From Clostridiales bacterium (lineage in GTDB: Bacteria; Bacillota; Clostridia; Oscillospirales; Ruminococcaceae): a stretch of DNA of 13,334 nt. Shown in pieces: positions 7,174-13,334 of the stretch. A program made the position numbers and the translations under genes. The stretch covers positions 1-13,334 of the forward strand of contig JAAYSW010000075.1 of the NCBI GenBank assembly GCA_012523875.1. Reading direction: 5' to 3'. Below the pieces are notes generated by a model. That model was not told the DNA's origin. It made no database searches and saw nothing but the letters and a program-made list of their open reading frames with translations. How positions within the stretch are numbered: position 1 is the first letter of the stretch; each line of letters opens with the position of its first letter.

Positions 7174-7992
7174 ATGAGTTTAGGGTATATGACAAATGCA
7201 TTCGGTGAGCTAGTAGGTTCAGGTGGAGGGGTAACAAGTGTTAAGGATATAAGATATGTGACTATGTGTGATGACGAGGATGCGATAAAAAAGATAACAG
7301 AAATAGGATTTGGTAATATTGAAATATTTGATGGTAATTTATCATGTTATGAGGAAAACCCAGAGAAATTTACTGAAATTCTAAAAAAATATAATGCAAA
7401 ATTACTTGGTGTTTATATTGGTGCAAACTATATTTATGAGGATGCTTTGGAGGACGAGCTATATCGTATAGAAAAAGTTACTGTGCTGGCTAAGGAGCTT
7501 GGAGCAAAACATATTGTGCTAGGTGGAGGGGCTATTCGTTCGAGTGGAATTAAGGATTCAGATTATGAATTACTTGCAAAGGGCGTTGATAAAGCAAATG
7601 ATATTGTTAAAAGACATGGGCTCATTGCAAGCTATCATCCACATTTAGGTTGTATTGTTGAAAAACCAGACCAGATTGATAAACTTTTTGCTCTAACAGA
7701 TATTCCATTTTGCCCAGATATCGCTCATCTTGAGGCAGGTGGAGGGGATTCACTTGAAATAATAAAGAAGTATTATAACCGTATTAAATATGTGCATCTC
7801 AAAGATTTAAAAGATGGAATGTTTGTTCCACTCGGCATGGGGGATATAAATTTATCGAATATTATAAATTATTTTAAGCAGAATAATTATAATGGTGATT
7901 GGTTAGTTGAAATTGATGGTTATTCAGGTGACCCATATGATGCTTGTAAGACATCATTTGAGTTTCTACAGGAATTTATGCCACTACACTAG
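7174..7992 (+). CDS. TIM-barrel sugar phosphate isomerase/epimerase family protein
   Basis: This 272-aa cytoplasmic enzyme belongs to the AP-endonuclease-2-like TIM-barrel family, which includes xylose isomerase-like epimerases, IolE (inosose dehydratase) and the lyases/hydratases of 3-keto-sugar pathways. Candidate metal and active-site residues appear in the expected order: E50 (NIEIFDGN), H155 and H157 in SYHPHLG, E163, D182 and H185 in CPDIAHLEAGGG, H208 in KYVHLKD, and E246 in WLVEID. The YHPHLG and PDIAHLEAGG segments are reminiscent of IolE. Length is typical. The AAAGGAG site gives a firm start, and a 17-nt stretch around it (7161-7177) is identical to that of the next gene (8018-8034). 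It is the first gene of the plus operon, ahead of a sugar importer and a dehydrogenase. I infer that it works on the dehydrogenase product, for example by eliminating or hydrating a 3-keto sugar. The exact reaction is not determined. Confidence 0.85.
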   Translation: MSLGYMTNAFGELVGSGGGVTSVKDIRYVTMCDDEDAIKKITEIGFGNIEIFDGNLSCYEENPEKFTEILKKYNAKLLGVYIGANYIYEDALEDELYRIEKVTVLAKELGAKHIVLGGGAIRSSGIKDSDYELLAKGVDKANDIVKRHGLIASYHPHLGCIVEKPDQIDKLFALTDIPFCPDIAHLEAGGGDSLEIIKKYYNRIKYVHLKDLKDGMFVPLGMGDINLSNIINYFKQNNYNGDWLVEIDGYSGDPYDACKTSFEFLQEFMPLH

Positions 7993-8030
7993 TATTAATA
8001 TAAAATAATGATTATCAAAAGGAGTTAATT

Positions 8031-9179
8031 ATGAAAAAGAAAAAAATTCTATCAGCATTATTGGCTTTATCAATGATGTTTGTAATAACTGCTTGTGGAA
8101 ATAGAGGTAAGGATGATTCATCAGAATCAAAGGCCCAAACAAGCAAAGCAGAAAGCTCATCGACGGCTAATAATGATACTGCTGAGATTAAATCAACAGG
8201 ACCGAATGGTGAGGCTGCTGTTAATGCAACAACTTTATCGTTAACAGATGAGGAAATTGATAAAATTAAAGCAGGAAAATATAAAGCTGCCATTTGTCTT
8301 CACTATGGCGGTAATGATTGGTCTACCTCACAGGTAAAAGGTTTAACAGATACTTTTAAAAAATTAGGTATCGAAATTGTTGCTACAACTGATGCAAACT
8401 TCTCAGCAGAACAACAGGTTGCAGATATTGAAACGGTCATGGCATTAAAACCTGATATTCTTATAAGCATACCAACAGACGCAGTTGCGACAGCAGATGC
8501 ATATCAAAGGGCAGCAGATGCAGGTATTAGAATAATTTTTATGGATAATGTTCCAAGCGGATTTAAGGCTGGAGAAAATTATGTAAGTTGCGTATCAGCT
8601 GATAACTATGGCAATGGAATAATCGCAGCAGATTTGATAGGTGAGGAGTTAGACGGAAAAGGTAAGATTGGTGTTGTTTTCTATGATGTTGATTTCTTCG
8701 TAACGAATCAGAGATTAGAAGCATTTGAAAAGACTATGAAAGATAAATACCCTGATATAGAAATTGTTTCAAAAATGGGATTTACAGATACAAACGCAGC
8801 AAGTTCTGTCGCTGATGCAATGCTTACTCAAAATCCTAATATAGATGCAATTTTTGCACATTGGGATGTACCATGTGAGGGTGTGTTATCATCATTAAGA
8901 GCCGGTGGTTACACTAATGTTAAGCTAAGCACAATTGATTTAGGTAATAATATTGCAAAAGAAATAGCAGCAGGAACAGTTTTAGGACTTGGTGCACAGT
9001 TGCCATATGACCAAGGTGTTGCTGAGGCGACTCTTGCAGCATATTCGCTTCTTGGTAAGGAAGCACCCGCATATGTAGCGGTACCTGCAATGCGTGTAGA
9101 TAGAAACAATATTCTTGAAGCATATACAAAGGTATATCATGTAGATGCACCAGATTGGCTAAAAGAAGCAGCAGAATAA
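8031..9179 (+). CDS. Sugar ABC transporter substrate-binding lipoprotein (plus operon)
   Basis: This 382-aa lipoprotein is the ligand-capturing part of the plus-strand importer. Its signal peptide ends in the lipobox VITAC with C22 lipidated. Residues about 23-70 form a long S/K/E/T-rich flexible tether, which explains why it is longer than RbsB or the minus-strand counterpart. The type 1 periplasmic-binding fold starts near residue 83 (KYKAAICLHYGGNDW) and continues through SAEQQVADIETVMALKPDIL, RIIFMDNVPSG, VSADNYGNGIIAADLIGEEL, NIDAIFAHWDVPCEGVLSSL and AGTVLGLGAQLPYDQG. It is clearly a different clade from the minus-strand protein, so the two importers probably take different ligands or differ in affinity. 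The start is set by AAAAGGAG; the gene begins 38 bp after the isomerase. A strong hairpin follows its stop. Ligand unknown. Confidence 0.92.
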   Translation: MKKKKILSALLALSMMFVITACGNRGKDDSSESKAQTSKAESSSTANNDTAEIKSTGPNGEAAVNATTLSLTDEEIDKIKAGKYKAAICLHYGGNDWSTSQVKGLTDTFKKLGIEIVATTDANFSAEQQVADIETVMALKPDILISIPTDAVATADAYQRAADAGIRIIFMDNVPSGFKAGENYVSCVSADNYGNGIIAADLIGEELDGKGKIGVVFYDVDFFVTNQRLEAFEKTMKDKYPDIEIVSKMGFTDTNAASSVADAMLTQNPNIDAIFAHWDVPCEGVLSSLRAGGYTNVKLSTIDLGNNIAKEIAAGTVLGLGAQLPYDQGVAEATLAAYSLLGKEAPAYVAVPAMRVDRNNILEAYTKVYHVDAPDWLKEAAE

Positions 9180-9191
9180 TATTACGAAGTT

Positions 9192-9231
9192 TTAATTAGG
9201 CGTTTTAAAACCTATTAAAACGCCTAATTAA
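9192..9231 (+). terminator. Strong intra-operon hairpin (partial terminator or 3' mRNA stabiliser)
   Basis: The arms 9192-9208 and 9215-9231 are perfect reverse complements over 17 bp (core ttaattaggcgttttaa), with a 6-nt loop. The downstream sequence is T-rich (atttatacttta) without an unbroken T-run. It sits between the binding-protein stop (9179) and the ATPase start (9267). Such hairpins often protect the binding-protein mRNA and limit read-through, so that the binding protein exceeds the membrane components. Confidence 0.75.
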
Positions 9232-9266
9232 TTTATACTTTACTTTATAAGAAAAGAGTGGTGAGA

Positions 9267-10772
9267 TTGAGTAAAGCGATATTGGAGATGAAAGGGATTA
9301 ATAAATCTTTTGGCAGTGTATCTGTATTAGAAAATGTTGATTTCTCCTTGAAAGAGGGGGAGGTCCATGCACTTGTTGGTGGCAATGGTGCGGGGAAGTC
9401 TACTCTTATGAAGATAATGACGGGTGTATATAGTCTTGATTCAGGTGAGGTTTTCATTAATGGGGGGAAAAAAAACATTCAAAACACAAAGGACGCAAAA
9501 GAAAATGGAATTGCCATGATATTTCAAGAGTTATCATTGGTACCGACTATGTCCATTGCAGAGAATATATTTTTAGGTGAGGAATTGACAAGGAATGGAT
9601 TTAGGGATGTTGCGGCTATGAAGAAAAAATCTAAAGAAATTTTGAATGAATTAGGGATATTTATTAATCCAGAATTAAAGGTAAATCAACTTAGCGTTGG
9701 AATGAGCCAAATGATTGAAATTGCTAAAGCAATATCTAAGAATGCAAAAATTCTTATCCTTGATGAACCTACTGCATCACTTTCAGATTCAGAAACAGTT
9801 CAGTTGTTTAGAATAATAAAACAACTTAAAGAAAATGGTGTATCAATGGTTTATATCTCCCATAGAATGAATGAAATTTTATCAATATCTGATTCAGTTA
9901 CAATATTAAGGGATGGTAAGAAAGTTATTACTGATAAAATTGAAAACATGGATCTCGATAAAATCATTTCACATTTAGTTGGTGGCGAAACTTCCCAAAG
10001 AAAATTCGAATGGGTTGAAAGAGAATATGATGCTGATGGAGATTTAATACTTAAAGTAGATAATCTCAAAATAAATGAAAAGATACAGAATATTTCCTTT
10101 GGATTAACAAAGGGGGAAATATTAGGGATTGCTGGATTGATGGGAAGTGGGAGGACAGAAATATTAGAAACTCTATTTGGAATCAGAAGAAAACTTGGCG
10201 GAACAGTTGAACTCATGGGTAAAGTAGTAAATATAAAGAATTCAGAAGATGCTATAAAATCTGGATTTGCATTAATACCTGAAGACAGAAGAAGACAGGG
10301 TCTAGTCCTTGGACATTCAGTTAAGAGCAATGCGATACTTCCGTACTTACGGAAACTTTTAGTAGGTAGAACCCATTTAATCAGTGAAAAAGCATCAAAT
10401 GAACTAGCAAAAAATGATATAAAAAAATTAAATATTAAAACTGATAGTATTCACAAAAAAATAAATTTATTATCTGGTGGAAACCAACAAAAAGTTGTTA
10501 TTGCAAAATGGCTTAATATGAACCCAAAAGTTATGATGCTTGATGAGCCTACAGCAGGTGTTGATATAGGAGCAAAGACGGAAATAATTGAAATTATTAG
10601 AAACTTTGCAGATGAGGGTAAAGGTGTAATCCTTGTTTCATCAGAACTCACAGAACTACTCTCCGTATGTGATAGAATAATTACAATGTTTGATGGAAAA
10701 ATTACAGCTAGCATTTTAAGAAAGAATATAAATTCAGAGGAGGAACTCCAAAATGCAGTCCAAAGAAATTAG
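9267..10772 (+). CDS. RbsA/MglA-type sugar ABC transporter double ATPase (plus operon)
   Basis: This 501-aa cytoplasmic ATPase has two fused ABC domains. Counting from the TTG at 9267, NBD1 has Walker A GGNGAGKS (38-45), Q87, signature LSVGMSQ (142-148), Walker B with D166-E167 (ILILDEPTASL) and H199. NBD2 has GLMGSGRT (290-297), with R296 in the Walker lysine place, signature LSGGNQQK (402-409) and MLDEPTAGVD with E427 kept. Two in-frame GTG codons (9258, 9261) lie upstream. I choose TTG because AAGAG (9254-9258) is spaced 8 nt from it and because MSKAILEMKGINKSFGS then lines up without gaps with the start of the minus-strand ATPase (MPKYIVEMKSIEKAFGG), including identical Walker motif numbering. 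The last 20 nt overlap the permease gene. It lies 87 bp after the binding-protein gene, beyond the hairpin. Confidence 0.92.
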   Translation: MSKAILEMKGINKSFGSVSVLENVDFSLKEGEVHALVGGNGAGKSTLMKIMTGVYSLDSGEVFINGGKKNIQNTKDAKENGIAMIFQELSLVPTMSIAENIFLGEELTRNGFRDVAAMKKKSKEILNELGIFINPELKVNQLSVGMSQMIEIAKAISKNAKILILDEPTASLSDSETVQLFRIIKQLKENGVSMVYISHRMNEILSISDSVTILRDGKKVITDKIENMDLDKIISHLVGGETSQRKFEWVEREYDADGDLILKVDNLKINEKIQNISFGLTKGEILGIAGLMGSGRTEILETLFGIRRKLGGTVELMGKVVNIKNSEDAIKSGFALIPEDRRRQGLVLGHSVKSNAILPYLRKLLVGRTHLISEKASNELAKNDIKKLNIKTDSIHKKINLLSGGNQQKVVIAKWLNMNPKVMMLDEPTAGVDIGAKTEIIEIIRNFADEGKGVILVSSELTELLSVCDRIITMFDGKITASILRKNINSEEELQNAVQRN

Positions 10773-11730
10773 TAAAAGCAAGTTATTTTTTGGTAGTATA
10801 GAATGGAACAAATACATGGTATACATTGTATTTGTAATAATGTTTGCATTATTTTCTATCGTACTTGGTGATAAGGGGTTTCTAACTCAAAATAACCTTA
10901 TTAATGTGTTAAGGCAGACGGCTATGATTTCAATTATGGCAGTGGCAGGAACCTTTGTAATTGCATCAGGACAAATAGATTTGACAGTTGGTGCAGTTGC
11001 AGCTATGAGTGCAATGATAGTTTCACTTGTATTACAAAAGACTGATTCGATATTTCTTGCGTTGGTATGTGGGTTAACCCTAGGTATTAGTTCTGGACTA
11101 ATAAATGGTATCTTAGTTACAAAGTTCAGGATTCCACCATTTTTGGCTACTATGGGAATGATGTCGGTAATACGAGGTAGTGCGATGTGGATTACAAATA
11201 CAGCCGCCGTTCCTATAAAAAATATGACCTTTAATAAAGTGTTCGGTATTGGTAATATCGGTGGTTTGCCAGTCTTGATTTTATGGACAATACTATTCTA
11301 TATAGTAGGAGTTATCATCTTTAATAAAACAATATTTGGAAGGCATACACTAGCAGTCGGAGGAAATGAAGTATCAGCTGGTTATAGTGGTATTAAAATT
11401 GATAAAATTAAAATCATTGTATTTTTAATGTCAGGCGTATTCGCAGCATTCGCAGGTATTCTTTATGCAGGACGCATGCAGGCAGGACGTTTCTCTTTTG
11501 GTGAGGGGGATGAAATGTCAGTTATTGCAGCAGTAGTACTCGGTGGAACATCAATGAGTGGTGGTACAGGTTCAGTAGTTGGTGCATTAGTCGGCTCTAT
11601 ACTAATGGGTGTGATTAACAATGCATTGATACTTGCGGGCTTGAGTAGCGCACAGCAGACGATAGTAAGGGGTGTAATTATAGTAGTTGCAGTAGTATTA
11701 AGCAATTTATCACAAAAACAAAAGAGATAG
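10753..11730 (+). CDS. RbsC-type sugar ABC transporter permease (plus operon)
   Basis: This 325-aa membrane permease partners the ATPase it overlaps. After a short cytoplasmic N-terminus there are about 8-10 hydrophobic segments. Family motifs are SGQIDLTVGA (72-81), FRIPPFLATMGMMSVIRG (125-142), FGRHTLAVGGN (195-205, ATPase contact loop) and GGTSMSGGTG (264-273). The ribosome site GAGGAGG (10737-10743) lies inside the end of the ATPase gene and the ATG precedes the ATPase stop by 20 nt, so translation of the two is probably coupled, giving matched amounts of the two proteins. It has the same length as the minus-strand permease but differs along most of its length, so this is not a recent duplication. 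Confidence 0.93.
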   Translation: MQSKEISKSKLFFGSIEWNKYMVYIVFVIMFALFSIVLGDKGFLTQNNLINVLRQTAMISIMAVAGTFVIASGQIDLTVGAVAAMSAMIVSLVLQKTDSIFLALVCGLTLGISSGLINGILVTKFRIPPFLATMGMMSVIRGSAMWITNTAAVPIKNMTFNKVFGIGNIGGLPVLILWTILFYIVGVIIFNKTIFGRHTLAVGGNEVSAGYSGIKIDKIKIIVFLMSGVFAAFAGILYAGRMQAGRFSFGEGDEMSVIAAVVLGGTSMSGGTGSVVGALVGSILMGVINNALILAGLSSAQQTIVRGVIIVVAVVLSNLSQKQKR

Positions 11731-11760
11731 ATTATAATAAAAATATTGGAGGAATTTATT

Positions 11761-12930
11761 ATGGAAAAGTTAAATATTGCTCTTATAGGTGCAGGCTTTA
11801 TGGGCAAAGCCCATACTGTTGCATTTTCAAATATGCCTAAATTTTTCTGGCCAGCACCAGCTATGCCAGTGTTCAAGACTATATGTGATATAGTCCCAGA
11901 AATTGCTGAGGATTCAAAGAAAAGATTCGGTTTTGAAAAAAGTTGTACGGATTGGCGTAACATTGTAAATGACCCAGAAATTGATGTTGTAAGCGTGTGT
12001 ACACCGAATGATTCCCACGCAGAGATATCAATAGCAGCCCTAAAAGCAAATAAACATGTTATTTGCGAAAAACCGATTGCAAACACCATAGAGAATGCAA
12101 AAGCAATGGCTGACGCAGCTGAGGAAGTAAAATCAAAGAATATAATAACTATGTGTGCATATCAGTATAGAAGAATACCAGCAGTTGTTTTAGCAAAGAA
12201 ATTTATTGAGGAAGGTTCAATTGGTGAGATTTTAAATGTTAGAGCAACATACCTACAAAGCTGGAGTGCAGATCCGGCATCACCACTTTCATGGAGGTTC
12301 CAGAAAGAAATAGCAGGTGCAGGAACATTGGGAGATATTGCAACTCATGTTATTGACCTTTCACAGTACCTTGCTGGAAATATATCTGAGGTTGTATCAA
12401 ATATTAAAACTTATATCGATGAAAGACCTGTGCAAGAGGGTGGTGTGGATTTACTTGGTACTGTAAAGATTGATAGTGACGCTAAAAAAGCTCCTGTAGA
12501 TGTTGATGATGAAGCATCTTTCCTTGTTAAATTTGAAAGTGGTGCGGTGGGTAGTATTGAGGCTACTAGGAATGCATGGGGCAGAAATAACTTTATTACA
12601 ATTGAAGTTCATGGAACAGAAGGTTCACTATTCTTTAATTATGAGCGTTTAAATGAATTGCAGGTTTGTTTTGCAAAAGATCCTGATGATAGGCGTGGAT
12701 TCAAAACCATTTACACAGGTCCTGCACATTTCTATGGGGAAGTTACATGGAATATTCCAGGTATGAATATCGGATATGGTGAGCTGAAAACGATAGAAAT
12801 ATATGAATTTGTAAAATCAATTATTGAGGGCAGACAACCATCTACAAGTTTTGATGTTGCTTACCAGATAAGTAAGGTTTGTGATGCTGTTGTTAGATCC
12901 TTTGAATCAGGCAGATGGGAAAAGTGTTAG
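11761..12930 (+). CDS. Gfo/Idh/MocA family NAD(P)-dependent sugar dehydrogenase (levoglucosan dehydrogenase-like)
   Basis: This 389-aa cytoplasmic oxidoreductase has an N-terminal Rossmann domain with GAGFMGKAH (10-18), a VCTPNDSH strand-loop (79-86), the catalytic EKP motif at 103-105 (K104), and a C-terminal beta-sheet domain with GDIATHVIDL (191-200), where D192 and H196 occupy the usual catalytic positions. Family members oxidise a sugar or cyclitol hydroxyl with NAD(P). The segments MPKFFWPAPAMP (25-36) and YLQSWSADPASPLSWRFQKE (164-183) recall, from memory, levoglucosan dehydrogenase and its relatives, which make 3-keto sugars; this assignment needs an alignment. The ATG at 11761 follows TTGGAGGA; the longer TTG frame from 11746 would lie inside that ribosome site. 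It is the last gene of the plus operon, 30 bp after the permease, and ends before a strong terminator. Confidence 0.88.
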   Translation: MEKLNIALIGAGFMGKAHTVAFSNMPKFFWPAPAMPVFKTICDIVPEIAEDSKKRFGFEKSCTDWRNIVNDPEIDVVSVCTPNDSHAEISIAALKANKHVICEKPIANTIENAKAMADAAEEVKSKNIITMCAYQYRRIPAVVLAKKFIEEGSIGEILNVRATYLQSWSADPASPLSWRFQKEIAGAGTLGDIATHVIDLSQYLAGNISEVVSNIKTYIDERPVQEGGVDLLGTVKIDSDAKKAPVDVDDEASFLVKFESGAVGSIEATRNAWGRNNFITIEVHGTEGSLFFNYERLNELQVCFAKDPDDRRGFKTIYTGPAHFYGEVTWNIPGMNIGYGELKTIEIYEFVKSIIEGRQPSTSFDVAYQISKVCDAVVRSFESGRWEKC

Positions 12931-12942
12931 AGAAGCTTTAAC

Positions 12943-12977
12943 ATAAAAGGTGAGTGAAATTTTCACTCACCTTTTAT
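12943..12977. terminator. Terminator of the plus operon
   Basis: The sequence is an almost perfect palindrome: aaaaggtgagtgaaa (12945-12959) and its complement (12961-12975), with outer AT pairs to 12943 and 12977. The stem is followed by a T-rich stretch (ttttattatta). It lies 12 nt after the dehydrogenase stop and upstream of a convergent gene, so it can serve both strands. Confidence 0.85.
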
Positions 12978-12981
12978 TATT

Positions 12982-13000
12982 ATAAAAAACGATAGCGTTT
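12982..13000 (-). terminator. Possible weak terminator for the minus-strand isomerase gene
   Basis: Read on the minus strand, AAACG-CTAT-CGTTT is a 5-bp stem followed by a run of T. It lies about 95 nt after the stop of the convergent isomerase gene and just before the larger plus-operon hairpin. The stem is short, so this is tentative. Nothing else is recognisable in 13001-13094. Confidence 0.3.
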
Positions 13001-13094
13001 AAGATAAAAGTCGATTATAAAGTAACTGAAATAATATTTAAGGAAGGATAAAACCCCTCCATAAGGCATATGGCTAAACAAAACCTATACTATG

Positions 13095-13334
13095 CTATAT
13101 TACAAATTGACGCATATAGTGATAGCTTAATTTTAGTGATTTATTTATGTCATCCATCGAACCTTCAAAGGCTTTATCTTCAATCTCTATGCAGGTATAA
13201 CCATCATAGCCAATATCAGTAAGGGCTGATACATACTTACTCCAATCTACATCACCCAATCCAGGTAGCTTAGGTGACATATAATCAAGTGGATAGGCCA
13301 TAACACCCACATCAGAAAGCTTATCCTTATAGAG
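13095..13334 (-). CDS. Sugar phosphate isomerase/epimerase, C-terminal part (runs off the window)
   Basis: The last 79 codons of a minus-strand gene are visible, ending in TAG at 13095-13097; the frame is open to base 13334, so the N-terminal part lies outside. A GTG at 13310 is not taken as the start because the upstream codons continue in frame (LYKDKLSDVG). The tail has the typical end of a TIM-barrel isomerase/epimerase: SPKLPGLGDVDWSKYVSAL, then IGYDGYTCIEIEDKAFEG with the conserved glutamates near the metal site, then a closing helix (KSLKLSYHYMRQF). It differs from the first plus-operon isomerase, whose matching segments read LGMGDINLSNIINYF and GDWLVEIDG, so the locus has two distinct family members. 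It converges on the dehydrogenase. A joint role in the same sugar pathway is inference from proximity. Confidence 0.8.
   Translation of the reverse strand, partial: LYKDKLSDVGVMAYPLDYMSPKLPGLGDVDWSKYVSALTDIGYDGYTCIEIEDKAFEGSMDDINKSLKLSYHYMRQFVI

Noticed and set aside
7161..8034. Identical 17-nt stretches at 7161-7177 and 8018-8034 as a mobile or regulatory repeat
   Set aside because: Each is simply the ribosome site plus ATG of a gene (AAAGGAGTTAATTATGA); good explanation as similar translation starts rather than an operator or repeat element.
9851..10330. 159-codon minus-strand frame opposite the plus-operon ATPase
   Set aside because: Fully inside the ATPase gene on the other strand, with composition expected of an antisense shadow.
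3509..11730. The two ABC transporters as a recent tandem/inverted duplication
   Set aside because: Gene order is the same, but binding proteins differ in length and sequence and the permeases and ATPases share mainly family motifs, so they are old paralogues or separate acquisitions.
11746..11760. TTG start 5 codons upstream of the dehydrogenase ATG
   Set aside because: It coincides with the TTGGAGGA ribosome site; the Rossmann strand begins normally after the ATG at 11761.
11463..12089. 208-codon minus-strand frame opposite the permease end and dehydrogenase start
   Set aside because: It spans two well-supported plus-strand genes and their junction and shows no recognisable domain; it is an antisense shadow.

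Overview
The window is AT-rich DNA with short, purine-rich Shine-Dalgarno sites (AAGGAG/GGAGG type), lipoprotein-anchored sugar-binding proteins and a secreted cohesin-dockerin protein. Together these point to a low-GC Gram-positive anaerobe of the class Clostridia, possibly a plant-fibre degrader related to Ruminococcus or other cellulosome-bearing lineages. The species cannot be told from this sequence. I saw no rRNA, tRNA, CRISPR array or insertion sequence.

Region 1 (1-966): the window opens inside a cyclic di-GMP class I (GEMM-I) riboswitch. It is followed by an intrinsic terminator and then a secreted protein made of one cohesin and one dockerin. A bidirectional terminator closes this unit. 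Region 2 (996-1547, minus): an NAD(P)H-dependent FMN reductase/flavodoxin-fold oxidoreductase, with a recognisable promoter. Region 3 (1956-3404, plus): an unusual protein with an N-terminal zinc ribbon, a low-complexity linker, a PASTA-like domain and tryptophan/arginine-rich modules, but no visible membrane anchor. It ends at a bidirectional hairpin.

Region 4 (3509-12930) is a sugar uptake and conversion locus with two complete RbsABC-type ABC importers read away from a shared 202-bp control region (6972-7173). The minus operon runs binding lipoprotein, double ATPase, permease. The plus operon runs TIM-barrel sugar isomerase/epimerase, binding lipoprotein, double ATPase, permease, Gfo/Idh/MocA dehydrogenase. 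A 17-bp perfect hairpin separates the plus-strand binding protein from its ATPase and probably lowers downstream expression relative to the binding protein. Region 5 (13095-13334, minus) is the C-terminal end of a second sugar isomerase/epimerase that runs off the window.

The dehydrogenase looks to me like the levoglucosan-dehydrogenase branch of the Gfo/Idh/MocA family. One such dehydrogenase with two isomerase/epimerase-type lyases and dedicated importers fits an oxidise-eliminate-hydrate route that passes through 3-keto sugars. The imported substrate (an anhydrosugar, a glycoside or a cyclitol) is inferred, not shown. No transcriptional regulator for the locus lies in the window.
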